Positions 55,928 to 64,000 of a stretch of 64,000 nt of DNA are shown here, piece after piece. The position numbers and the translations under genes are program-made. Origin of the DNA: Thiomicrorhabdus sp963677355 (GTDB lineage Bacteria; Pseudomonadota; Gammaproteobacteria; Thiomicrospirales; Thiomicrospiraceae); NCBI GenBank assembly GCA_963677355.2, contig CAXXXQ010000002.1, positions 1 to 64,000 on the forward strand. Reading direction: 5' to 3'. Position 1 is the first letter of the stretch. The number at the start of each line of letters is the position of its first letter. The notes below the pieces were generated by a model. That model did not search any database. It worked only from the letters and a program-made list of their open reading frames with translations, and had not been told where the DNA came from.

Positions 55928-56954
55928 ATGAAAACAGTAAAGAATTTCAGTGTTTTGTCAATCGGCATTCTGTTGACCTTATTCAGTTCCTTGGGACATG
56001 CGCTTACGGTTACCGTATCGGTAACCCCCTTAGCCGGTGTGATTGCGCCGTTGTTGGGTGAACAGGATCAATTGCATGTGATTCTCAAGCCGGGGCAGAG
56101 CCCGCATAGTTTCCAGATGTCTCCGGCAGATATGCGTCTGTTGGCAAGCAGCGATTTGTTGCTCACCGTCGGCACGCCGGTCGATGCCTGGATTGAAAAG
56201 CCGCAACAGAGCTTAAAGGTCCCTGTTTTGTCTGTGCATGATTTGGCCGGTCTATATGAGTTGCCGGTTCGCCAGGGCGGTATTTGGGAGAGACATGTCC
56301 ATAAAATGGCTAAGCAAGAACATGACAACCATGTAGCTGATGCGGGTCAGGATGAGCGCGAAGCGCACGATCACGATGAGCATGACGAGAATAAAGGTCA
56401 TGAAGAACATCAAGCAATTAGAAAAGACGGTCATCTATGGATGTCGGTCGACAATATGCTGCTGCTGGTCAAAGCGGCTTCGGTGCGTTTGCAGGAATTA
56501 ATGCCGCAGCAGGCGCAACAGATTAAACAGCGTGAACAGGCTTGGTTGGCGAAGTTAGCAGTTTGCTGATGCGGAAGTGGCTAAGCAGTTGCAAGCCGTG
56601 CGTTCAGTACCCTATATGATTCTGCACGATGCATTTCAGTATTTTGAAAAGCGTTACCAATTAACCGGAGTGGGCTCGATACAGTTGAATCCGTCGGTTT
56701 CTCCGAGTTTGAAACGTGTCAGTGAACTTCGCGAACGCATTAAGGCCGGTCAAGTGAAATGTGTGTTTAAAGAACCGCAGTTTCCGGCTAAGCGAGTGCT
56801 TACGGTGACTCGTGGATTGGATGTTCAGGTCGGTAGTCTTGATCCGATCGGTTTGGTGACGGCGGAAGAAGCTAAACAAAGTGGTCGTGCTTTTTTGCTC
56901 TACGATGAATTTATCAAACGTTTGGCAAGCCAGTATTTGCAATGTTTGCGGTAG
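55928..56954 (+). pseudogene. znuA: Zinc-binding protein ZnuA, frame disrupted in the middle
   Basis: The first part (to a TGA near 56567) encodes a signal peptide (SIGILLTLFSSLGHA), VSVTPLAGVIAPLLG, HSFQMSPADMRLLASSDLLL with a zinc-ligand His, a His/Asp-rich loop (HDHDEHDENKGHEEH) and DGHLWMSVDNMLLL. The second part, in another frame from 56559, continues FADAEVAKQLQ, PYMILHDAFQYFEKRY (third ligand His) and FKEPQFPAKRV to a stop at 56954. Deleting one base near 56555 restores one protein of about 341 residues. As written, the C-terminal lobe with a zinc ligand is lost, which would abolish zinc uptake by this system. It could be a sequence error. Confidence 0.88.
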
Positions 56955-56969
56955 TAACGTTAACTGCTG

Positions 56970-57728
56970 ATGAGTTTGCTTGACCAAAAAATACTCTTAA
57001 CCGGGTTGCCGGGGGCAGGTAAATCTCGAGTGGCCGGGTCGCTGCAACAGCAGTACGGTTGCGATGTGCTGGATTATCAGACATGGCAACCGGCCGACTC
57101 CGGTCTTTATGAGTGGAACGATGTTGGGCAATTGCCGAATCCTGTTGATGATATACAGCAATGGTGCGTGATTGATGCTCGTTCTACTTTGCAGGACGAG
57201 CCGGAGTGGATTGCTTTAAGTTTAAAAAAAATATTGGCAACCGCTGACGCTGTGGTCTTTAGCTTTATCGAGAACACTGCGCTGGATCAGCAAAGTTGGT
57301 GGAACCGGTGGTTGGCGGATTCCTTTGCCGAATTGGGAAGGGAGCCTGCTCCGGTCGTACGCTGGTTTCATCAGCAGTTTGCGACTGGCTTTAAAGGATT
57401 TGAAAATTTGAACCTGCCTACAGTTGAAGCGAATGTTGTTCCACTAGGCAAATCGGTCGAATTTGAGTTTCAGGTTGGGCAAGTGGTATTGGATCATTTG
57501 TTGATGGGGTTGGATAATTCACGGCGAAACCTAGGGATGAAAATAACCCGGGTTGAGGCCGTGTTGCAGACATTTGAGTTTGACAATCTGGTCGCTTTGC
57601 AAGGTACGGCGTATCGTTTTGATCGTTTTGCCGCCGAGCAAAACGCCCAGGCAGGCATCATAAAAATTAGTGGCTTTGATTTGGATCAGAGTTGGTTTAA
57701 TCAGTTAATTCAAGCGAGTAGCATCTGA
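56970..57728 (+). CDS. P-loop protein, possibly a degenerate COG0523 (CobW-like) GTPase
   Basis: This 252-residue protein has Walker A ILLTGLPGAGKSRV (about residues 8-21) near the start. The metal-binding CxCC motif of COG0523 GTPases is absent, and the middle is shortened. The C-terminal 60 residues (ITRVEAVLQTFEFDNLVALQ, then IIKISGFDLDQSWFNQLI) look like the CobW C-terminal domain. It begins 15 bases after znuA, so it is probably co-expressed with zinc uptake; COG0523 proteins next to znu genes help deliver zinc under limitation. The family call is tentative. Confidence 0.55.
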   Translation: MSLLDQKILLTGLPGAGKSRVAGSLQQQYGCDVLDYQTWQPADSGLYEWNDVGQLPNPVDDIQQWCVIDARSTLQDEPEWIALSLKKILATADAVVFSFIENTALDQQSWWNRWLADSFAELGREPAPVVRWFHQQFATGFKGFENLNLPTVEANVVPLGKSVEFEFQVGQVVLDHLLMGLDNSRRNLGMKITRVEAVLQTFEFDNLVALQGTAYRFDRFAAEQNAQAGIIKISGFDLDQSWFNQLIQASSI

Positions 57729-57845
57729 TAATTGATGATTAATCTCTTTTATCCTCTATAGATGATTACTTATAGACATTTTTTTAATAACCCACTAAAA
57801 TACTCAGAAATTAAAATTTAGCGAAAAATCAGGCGATTTATCATA

Positions 57846-59354
57846 ATGGCTGAAGCAGCAAATATTACAGAATTAAATAACGAATCAAGTCAGTATCAAG
57901 AAATTGATGACTTACTGACTAAAAAGCAGTTTTACAAAGAAGGCTTTGTTACCGATACCAAAGTTGAGACCTTTGCGAAAGGGATCAATGAAGAGGTGGT
58001 GCGCGCCATTTCTGCTAAAAAGAATGAACCGCAGTGGATGCTGGATTTCCGCTTGAAAGCATTCAAACATTGGCAGTCAATGGAAGAGCCGCATTGGGCT
58101 AAAGCCGAATACACGCCTCTGGACTATCAAGACTACAGTTACTACTCGGCACCGGAATGCGGTTCTTGTGGCGGTGCTTGCAGTACTGAAGAGGGCGAAG
58201 TCGCTGAAGAGCAGATTGATCCCGAAGTAGCCAAAGCCTTTGCGGAACTGGGTGTACCGATTACCGGCGACGATGCGAATGTTGCGGTGGACGCCATTTT
58301 CGACTCGATCTCGGTTTCGACCACTAAACGTGAAGATCTGGCTGAGCTGGGTATTATTTTCTGTTCGTTCTCGGAAGCGGTGCAAGACTACCCAGAACTG
58401 GTTCAGAAGTATATCGGCACCGTGGTGCCTTATCACGATAACTATTTCGCGGCATTGAACTCGGCGGTAGCCTCGGATGGCACCTTTGTTTATGTGCCGG
58501 AAGGGGTGCGTTGTCCGATTGACCTATCTACTTACTTCCGTATCAATGAAGCGAAAACCGGACAGTTTGAAAGAACCATCCTGATTGCCGATAAAGGCAG
58601 TTATGTGAGTTATCTTGAAGGTTGTTCCGCACCGGTGCGTGATACCTACCAACTGCATGCGGCGGTGGTTGAAGTTATTGTTCATGATGATGCTGAAGTC
58701 AAATATTCTACGGTGCAGAACTGGTATCCGGGGGATGAGGATTGTGAAGGCGGTATCCTGAACTTTGTAACCAAACGTGGAATCTGCGATGGGAAAAATT
58801 CGAAACTTTCATGGACTCAGGCGGAGACTGGTTCGGCGATCACCTGGAAGTACCCGAGTTGTGTATTGAAAGGCGATAATTCGATTGGTGAATTCTATTC
58901 AGTCGCTTTGACCAACCGTCGCCAGCAGGCAGATACCGGTACCAAAATGATCCATATCGGTAAGAATACTCGCAGTACGATTATTTCCAAGGGATTGTCG
59001 GCCGGAAAAAGTGATAACACCTACCGTGGTCTGGTGAAAATTGCCCCTTCGGCGGAAGGCGCGCGTAACTTCACGCAGTGTGACTCGATGTTGATTGGTG
59101 ATAAGTGTGGTGCGCACACTTTTCCTTACATCGAAGTTGAAAACCCGACCGCGCAAGTGGAGCATGAAGCGACCACTTCCCGTATCGGGGAAGACCAGTT
59201 GTTCTACTGCCAGCAGCGAGGAATCAGCGAGCAAGATGCGATTTCCATGATTGTGAACGGCTTCTGTAAAGAAGTGTTCAGTGAGCTACCGCTGGAATTC
59301 GCTCAGGAAGCGGAAGAGTTGTTGGCCATCAGCTTAGAAGGCTCAGTAGGATAG
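57846..59354 (+). CDS. sufB: Fe-S cluster assembly scaffold protein SufB
   Basis: This 502-residue SufB is the scaffold of the SufBCD complex. Landmarks: GVPITGDDANVAVDAIFDS, FVYVPEGVRCPIDLSTYFRIN, ERTILIADKGSYVSYLEGC, AVVEVIVHDDAEVKYSTVQNW, CDGKNSKLSWTQAETGSAITW and TRIGEDQLFYCQQRGI. The N-terminal third carries a CGSCGGAC motif near residue 100. The first gene of a sufBCDS operon; no sufA, sufE or iscR-like gene is present in the window. No recognisable IscR site is seen in the 117 bases upstream. Confidence 0.97.
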   Translation: MAEAANITELNNESSQYQEIDDLLTKKQFYKEGFVTDTKVETFAKGINEEVVRAISAKKNEPQWMLDFRLKAFKHWQSMEEPHWAKAEYTPLDYQDYSYYSAPECGSCGGACSTEEGEVAEEQIDPEVAKAFAELGVPITGDDANVAVDAIFDSISVSTTKREDLAELGIIFCSFSEAVQDYPELVQKYIGTVVPYHDNYFAALNSAVASDGTFVYVPEGVRCPIDLSTYFRINEAKTGQFERTILIADKGSYVSYLEGCSAPVRDTYQLHAAVVEVIVHDDAEVKYSTVQNWYPGDEDCEGGILNFVTKRGICDGKNSKLSWTQAETGSAITWKYPSCVLKGDNSIGEFYSVALTNRRQQADTGTKMIHIGKNTRSTIISKGLSAGKSDNTYRGLVKIAPSAEGARNFTQCDSMLIGDKCGAHTFPYIEVENPTAQVEHEATTSRIGEDQLFYCQQRGISEQDAISMIVNGFCKEVFSELPLEFAQEAEELLAISLEGSVG

Positions 59355-59386
59355 ATAACGCTCTGCAAATTTAGAGCTGTGTTATC
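59354..59386 (+). other. Intercistronic hairpin between sufB and sufC
   Basis: Directly after the sufB stop, GATAAC-GCTCT pairs with AGAGC-TGT-GTTATC in a two-part stem (6 + 5 bp) with an 8-base loop. No T-run follows, so it is not a terminator. It might stabilise or delimit the sufB part of the message. Confidence 0.5.
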
Positions 59387-59436
59387 AGGAAAGTGAAAAC
59401 AAAAAATTTAAATTTCTAACGAAAAGAACGAATCAA

Positions 59437-60195
59437 ATGTTATTAAAAGTTGAAAACCTACAAGCAGAAATTGATGACAAGCAGATCCTGAAAGGATTAA
59501 ACCTAGAAGTGAAACCTGGTGAAGTGCATGCCATTATGGGACCGAACGGTGCCGGTAAAAGTACGCTTGCTAATGTGCTGTCAGGTCGTGATGAATATGA
59601 AGTGACCGGCGGCACTATGGAGTTCGATGGTGAAGACTTGGATGAGTTGGATCCGGAAGAGCGTGCACGCAAAGGGATGTTTTTGGCTTTTCAATATCCG
59701 GTGGAAATCCCAGGGGTCAGTAATAAATTGTTTATGCAGACGGCGCTGAATGCGGTGCGCGAAGAGCGCGGTTTACCGGCATTGGATATGTTCGATTTCG
59801 ACGAGTTCGCCAAGGAAAAGATTGAGCTGTTGGATATGCGTGCCGATTTGTTGGAACGTTCGGTCAACGTCGGTTTCTCCGGTGGTGAGAAGAAGCGTAA
59901 CGATATTTTCCAGATGGCTTTGCTAGAGCCGAAACTTTGTATTTTGGATGAGACCGATTCCGGTTTGGATATTGATGCCCTTAAAGTGGTTGCCAACGGA
60001 GTGAACGCATTGCGTTCTGAAGATCGCAGTTTTATTGTGGTTACCCACTATCAGCGTCTGCTTGACTACATCAAACCGGATCATGTTCATGTTCTATATG
60101 ACGGTAAGATTGTTAAATCTGGCGGTTTTGAGTTGGTTCATGAGTTAGAAGAGTCAGGTTACGACGATATCATCAAAGCCAACCAAAACGACTAG
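59437..60195 (+). CDS. sufC: Fe-S cluster assembly ATPase SufC
   Basis: This 252-residue ABC-type ATPase drives the SufBC2D complex. Walker A is GPNGAGKSTLANVL (about residues 35-48), the signature is GFSGGEKKRNDIFQMALL, Walker B is LCILDETDSGLDIDAL and the switch His is in VVTHYQRLLDYI. Typical length. It follows sufB after 82 bases and is spaced 18 bases from sufD. Confidence 0.97.
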   Translation: MLLKVENLQAEIDDKQILKGLNLEVKPGEVHAIMGPNGAGKSTLANVLSGRDEYEVTGGTMEFDGEDLDELDPEERARKGMFLAFQYPVEIPGVSNKLFMQTALNAVREERGLPALDMFDFDEFAKEKIELLDMRADLLERSVNVGFSGGEKKRNDIFQMALLEPKLCILDETDSGLDIDALKVVANGVNALRSEDRSFIVVTHYQRLLDYIKPDHVHVLYDGKIVKSGGFELVHELEESGYDDIIKANQND

Positions 60196-60213
60196 GAGAA
60201 AGGTGTCAGAATT

Positions 60214-61542
60214 ATGAAGCCAAAAAAGATTTCTCCTGTCGCCCAGCTGGCGGTTGATCACTATTCCGCAGAAGTCAGCAAGCTCAACGAGCAGTGCGAA
60301 AATCCAGCCTTGGTTGCGATTCGTCAACAAGCTCTGGAACAGTTCAAGCTACAAGCCTTCCCGACACAGCGTGATGAGGATTGGCAGTACACCCGTTTAA
60401 CCGGTTTTGTGCAAAACCATTTCAGCGTACAGCAGGCCGGGCACATCAGTGTTGAGCAGGTTAATCAATACCTGCCTGGTTTTCCGGTGACTAAAGTCGT
60501 TTTTGTCGACGGTTGGTTTAGTGAGTCTTTGTCAGATGATTTGTCCGCACTACCGAAAACGGCTATTTTTGAAAGTTTTGCCGATGTGACTGACGCGAGT
60601 GGCGACGTGACTAAACTGTTCGGCATTGAAGAGGAAGTGGTTAAAGAACCGTTCGGGCTGCTGAATAGCTGTTTGGCCGCAGACGGTTTTTACATGCAGT
60701 TGGCCGCCAACGCTTATTTGGAAATGCCGCTGTTTGTGCTTTACATCCAAACTCAGGCCGGACAAGCAAGCAATATCCGTAATCGCATTGAATTAGGTGA
60801 AAATGCCGAACTGGCGTTGGTTGAGCGTTATGTTTCATTGACCGCTAATGAAGAAACAGCCTTTACCAATGTAGTGACCCGTATGGATGTGGCAAAGAGT
60901 GCTCGATTACGTCAGGTTGTTATGCAAGAGCAGCAGGATCAGGCGTTCTATTTTAATAATCAGTATATCTTCCAAGCGGATAACAGTTACTTCAACAGCT
61001 TTTTTGGATCGGTGGGCAGTCAGATTTCACGTCATCAAAACCATTTGTGGATGAACGGTGAGCATATTGAGAATGAACAGAACAGCGCTTGTCTAGCCAA
61101 GGCTCAACAGATTGTGGATTCCAGAACCGAAACCAAGCACAACGATGTGTGGGGTGTCAGCCAGCAATTGCATAAGTATGTTTTGACCGACAGCGCTATC
61201 GGCGTGTTCAACGGTATGATTCGCGTTGATCAGAAAGCCCAGAAAACGGATGGACAGATGGATAACAAGAATTTATTGTTATCCGACAGTGCCAAGATGG
61301 ATACTAAACCGCAGCTGGAAATCTACGCGGATGATGTTAAGTGTTCGCACGGTTCGGCAACGGGACAGATCGACAAAAACCAGATTTTCTATTTGCAGGC
61401 GCGAGGCATCAAACGCAGTGACGCAATTAAGATGATTACTCATGCTTTCTTGTTGGAACCGGCTGAATCTATCTCCAATAAACAGATCCGAACTTGGGTG
61501 ACGGAACGTCTCTCTTTGGGTCTGGAAGCAATTCATCAATAA
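60214..61542 (+). CDS. sufD: Fe-S cluster assembly protein SufD
   Basis: This 442-residue SufD pairs with SufB in the scaffold. Landmarks are PTQRDEDWQYTRLTGF near residue 50, GENAELALVERYVSL, SRTETKHNDVWGVSQQL, GMIRVDQKAQKTDGQMDNKN, DDVKCSHGSATGQIDKNQIFYLQARGI and the C-terminal RTWVTERLSLG. The conserved His of DVKCSHG is present. It follows sufC directly, before sufS. Confidence 0.96.
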   Translation: MKPKKISPVAQLAVDHYSAEVSKLNEQCENPALVAIRQQALEQFKLQAFPTQRDEDWQYTRLTGFVQNHFSVQQAGHISVEQVNQYLPGFPVTKVVFVDGWFSESLSDDLSALPKTAIFESFADVTDASGDVTKLFGIEEEVVKEPFGLLNSCLAADGFYMQLAANAYLEMPLFVLYIQTQAGQASNIRNRIELGENAELALVERYVSLTANEETAFTNVVTRMDVAKSARLRQVVMQEQQDQAFYFNNQYIFQADNSYFNSFFGSVGSQISRHQNHLWMNGEHIENEQNSACLAKAQQIVDSRTETKHNDVWGVSQQLHKYVLTDSAIGVFNGMIRVDQKAQKTDGQMDNKNLLLSDSAKMDTKPQLEIYADDVKCSHGSATGQIDKNQIFYLQARGIKRSDAIKMITHAFLLEPAESISNKQIRTWVTERLSLGLEAIHQ

Positions 61543-61569
61543 AACCTTTTTTCGATTTACGGATTTTAC

Positions 61570-62799
61570 ATGGCAAATAGCAGTGTTGATTTCTCGCAGG
61601 TGAGAGCACAATTTCCAATTTTAAAGTTGGTCGAAAATGGTCAGCCGTTGGTTTATCTGGATAGTGGTGCGACTTCGCAAAAACCGCAATCCGTTATTGA
61701 TGCGTTGGATACTTACTACCGTGAAGAAAACGCCAATGTACATCGCGGGGTTTACGGTTTAAGTGAGCGTGCTACCGAAAAGTATGAAGGTGCGCGTGAA
61801 ACGGTGCGCAAGTTCCTGAACGCGAAAAGCAGTAAAGAGATTGTGTTTGTTCGCGGTACCACCGAAGCAATCAATTTGGTCGCTCAGAGCTGGGTACGTG
61901 AGAATCTAAAGGCCGGTGATGAGGTGATTGTCACTGAAATGGAACACCACTCCAATATCGTGCCTTGGCAATTATTGCGCGAGCAGATCGGCATCCGTTT
62001 AAAAGTGCTGCACATGAATGATAAAGGTGAGATTTGTACCAATGCATTGAAAGGCATGGTTTCGGAAAACACCAAATTCATCTCTGTCGTGCATATGTCG
62101 AATGCGTTGGGAACCATTAACCCGGTCAAAGTGATGGCGGAAATTGCCCATTCTGTCGGCGCTAAAATCATGGTGGACGGGGCGCAGGCTACACCGCATA
62201 TGCGCGTTGATGTTCAGGATTTGGATTGTGATTTCTATGCGCTTTCCGGGCATAAAATGTACGGGCCGACCGGAATTGGTGTGCTCTACGCCAAAGAAGA
62301 GATTCTGGAAGCCATGCCTCCTTATCAGGGCGGCGGCGATATGATCTATTCGGTGACCTTTGATAAAACCGAATACAACGTTTTGCCTTATAAGTTTGAA
62401 GCGGGAACACCGCATATTTCCGGTGCGATCGGTTTGGCGGCGGCCGTCGATTTTCTGGAAGAGATCGGTCTGGATAATATTGCTGCCAAAGAAGCGGACC
62501 TATTAGCTTATGCCACCGACAAGCTGTCGGAGATTGAAGGCCTGCGTATTATCGGTCAAGCTGATAACAAAGGGGCGGTGGTTTCGTTTGTGATCGACGG
62601 GGTACATCCGCACGACATGGCAACTTTGATGGATCAAGATGGTATTGCGGTGCGTGCCAGCCACCATTGTGCCATGCCGGTTATGCAACATTTCAATGTA
62701 CCGGCGACGATTCGCGCTTCGCTAGGTGTGTATAACAATTACGAAGATATCGATCGACTAGTGGTTTCAATTGAAGACGCTAAGGAGATGTTGCTGTAA
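61570..62799 (+). CDS. sufS: Cysteine desulfurase SufS
   Basis: This 409-residue PLP enzyme takes sulfur from cysteine for Fe-S clusters. The PLP Lys lies in FYALSGHKMYGPTGIGVLY (about residue 225), the catalytic Cys is in RASHHCAMPVMQHF (about 361), and EMEHHSNIVPWQ with the VDGAQATPHM block binds PLP. It is a type II (SufS/CsdA) enzyme. Its usual activator SufE or SufU is not seen next to it. Confidence 0.96.
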   Translation: MANSSVDFSQVRAQFPILKLVENGQPLVYLDSGATSQKPQSVIDALDTYYREENANVHRGVYGLSERATEKYEGARETVRKFLNAKSSKEIVFVRGTTEAINLVAQSWVRENLKAGDEVIVTEMEHHSNIVPWQLLREQIGIRLKVLHMNDKGEICTNALKGMVSENTKFISVVHMSNALGTINPVKVMAEIAHSVGAKIMVDGAQATPHMRVDVQDLDCDFYALSGHKMYGPTGIGVLYAKEEILEAMPPYQGGGDMIYSVTFDKTEYNVLPYKFEAGTPHISGAIGLAAAVDFLEEIGLDNIAAKEADLLAYATDKLSEIEGLRIIGQADNKGAVVSFVIDGVHPHDMATLMDQDGIAVRASHHCAMPVMQHFNVPATIRASLGVYNNYEDIDRLVVSIEDAKEMLL

Positions 62800-62897
62800 T
62801 TCGCATCGAGGCTAATCTGGCGTCCACCAGCTTTTCAAATCAAGTTCGCCAAAGCGTTCGCTTTGCTATAAGATGCTCATAAGTCAATTTTCAAAAG

Positions 62898-63260
62898 ATG
62901 CTTATGAGCTCGCCATCAAAAAGTCCTCTTGAGTGGATTCAATTAGAGTTAATTCCGTTACCGGATCAAATTCATCATGTCGAAGAATGCTTGGTGTGGT
63001 GGAATCCGCAGACCGGTGAAATTCTCGGCGATGCTGCCGAGACAATTATCGATATTATCAACGCCCAGTTGCTGAAAGGCAGTGTCACTAATACCAGCGG
63101 TACGATCGAACTGTCCGATCCATTCAAGAAACCGACCGAATTGGCTTCTGTCCTAGGGCAGTTTTTCTGGGTGGTGCCAATGCCTGTCGCCCATGCTTAT
63201 GAGCGTGCCGGAAGCGATAGTCAGCAGGCGTCTGAATCAGACACCGTCGCATTGCAATAA
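62898..63260 (+). CDS. Hypothetical protein of 118-120 residues
   Basis: No family is recognised. The protein is mostly hydrophilic with a conserved-looking middle (ECLVWWNPQTGEILGDAAET, then FKKPTELASVLGQFFWVVPMP) and a polar tail. Two ATG codons (62898 and 62904) could start it. It lies between sufS and murC on the same strand, with a 98-base gap before and 92 bases after. Codon use looks like that of its neighbours, so it is likely real. Confidence 0.65.
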   Translation: MLMSSPSKSPLEWIQLELIPLPDQIHHVEECLVWWNPQTGEILGDAAETIIDIINAQLLKGSVTNTSGTIELSDPFKKPTELASVLGQFFWVVPMPVAHAYERAGSDSQQASESDTVALQ

Positions 63261-63352
63261 ATGCCTTTTCACAACCGATTTTTTGCAGTCTATAGCGGCA
63301 AAGCGTTGTATGATATGCGCATATTTTTTGTAATTTGAAAGTACGTTATTGA

Positions 63353-64000
63353 ATGAAAGAACAGGTCAAGCAGATTCACTTTGTTGGAATTGGTGGCGTC
63401 GGCATGGCGGGCATCGCCGAAGTATGTTTAAACCTAGGTTTTGTCGTCAGCGGCTCGGATTTAAGACGCAATCCGACGGTCGATAGATTGGAAGAGTTAG
63501 GCGCTCTGGTTCAGTTGGGACACGAAGCCAATCACGTGCGCAATACTGACGTGGTGGTGGTATCGACCGCGATCGGAGTGGGAAACCCTGAAGTAAACTG
63601 GGCTAAAGAACAGCGCGTGCCGGTGATTCCAAGAGCTGAAATGTTAGCCGAGTTAATGCGGATGCGTTTCGGGATCGCGATTGCCGGAACCCACGGTAAA
63701 ACCACGACTACCAGTCTGGCGGCAGCGGTATTAACCCAAGGCGGAATTGACCCGACTTTTGTGATTGGCGGTAAACTCAATCAAATCGGTTCCAATGCCC
63801 GTCTTGGCTCCAGTAATTACCTAGTGGCAGAAGCGGATGAGTCGGATGCCTCTTTCTTGCATCTTTCGCCTATGATGTCGGTTATTACTAATATCGATGA
63901 AGATCATATGGAAACCTATCAGGGCGATTATCAGGTATTGGAGAATACCTTTATCGAGTTTATTCACCGTCTGCCGTTCTATGGCAAAGCGATTTTGTGT
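63353..64000 (+). CDS. murC: UDP-MurNAc:L-alanine ligase MurC, 3' end outside window
   Basis: The first 216 residues of MurC are visible. Landmarks are IHFVGIGGVGMAGIAEVCLN, VSGSDLRRNPTVDRLEELG, VVVVSTAIGVGNPEV, IAGTHGKTTTTSLAAAVL (ATP loop, about residues 106-123), EADESDASFLHL and VITNIDEDHMETYQGD. MurC adds the first stem-peptide residue, L-alanine. The ATG at 63353 is the natural start. It resumes the peptidoglycan pathway 14.4 kb after murG; further dcw genes (murB, ddl, ftsQ, ftsA) may follow outside the window. Confidence 0.96.
   Translation, partial: MKEQVKQIHFVGIGGVGMAGIAEVCLNLGFVVSGSDLRRNPTVDRLEELGALVQLGHEANHVRNTDVVVVSTAIGVGNPEVNWAKEQRVPVIPRAEMLAELMRMRFGIAIAGTHGKTTTTSLAAAVLTQGGIDPTFVIGGKLNQIGSNARLGSSNYLVAEADESDASFLHLSPMMSVITNIDEDHMETYQGDYQVLENTFIEFIHRLPFYGKAILC

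Noticed and set aside
57729..57845. IscR-type site upstream of sufB
   Set aside because: No segment fits a type 1 or type 2 IscR site well enough to report.

Overview
This window is chromosomal DNA of a gammaproteobacterium, read mainly from gene content. It holds a division and cell-wall (dcw) cluster with a meso-diaminopimelate type MurE, the lpoA/yraN/rsmI neighbourhood, rsmJ, a class A RNase P RNA, sufBCDS and two chemoreceptors. Base composition is close to balanced. The combination would fit the Thiomicrospira/Thiomicrorhabdus/Hydrogenovibrio group, but that is an impression and was not tested. No tRNA, rRNA, CRISPR array, prophage or insertion sequence was recognised.

Layout. 1-8.3 kb: partial SYLF-domain protein, LemA with a frameshifted M48 peptidase, gamma-glutamyltransferase, then a leftward set (TRIC-type channel, DnaQ-like exonuclease, HIRAN protein, RluA-type pseudouridine synthase). 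8.5-18.3 kb: EAL-HDOD protein, YgjP-like metallopeptidase, RDD protein, an AddB/AddA-like helicase-nuclease pair and a methyltransferase. 18.3-20 kb: two copies of a roughly 250-bp non-coding repeat flanking a hexitol-phosphatase-like HAD gene, then a small winged-helix gene. 20-32.7 kb: housekeeping genes (pcp, an acyl-CoA dehydrogenase-like flavoprotein, a soluble PAS-PAS chemoreceptor, ppsA, yraN-lpoA divergent from rsmI, a response regulator, rsmJ, dacB). 32.7-35.9 kb: a 14-bp minisatellite running from the dacB stop almost to rnpB, the RNase P RNA, a short AT-rich accessory stretch (42-aa secreted microprotein, HEPN-like protein), a methyltransferase and the mraZ control region.

35.9-49.7 kb is the dcw cluster in the order mraZ-rsmH-ftsZ-ftsL-ftsI-murE-murF-mraY-murD-ftsW-murG-SDR. 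ftsZ lies between rsmH and ftsL rather than at the distal end. murC, usually next to murG, appears only at 63.35 kb. The 14 kb between holds a chemoreceptor, lgt-thyA-folA, a divergent zinc-uptake locus (znuCB/znuA plus a degenerate COG0523-like protein) and sufBCDS.

The most notable observations are an apparent tandem duplication of a 70-residue module in FtsI, the relocated ftsZ, a four-copy MraZ box array with exact 10-bp spacing over a strong sigma-70 promoter, the rnpB-proximal minisatellite, the paired palindromic repeats around the HAD gene, and three single-base frame disruptions (M48 peptidase, AddA-like helicase, ZnuA). The frame disruptions are either sequence errors or real lesions. 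No clearly undescribed multi-gene system was found.
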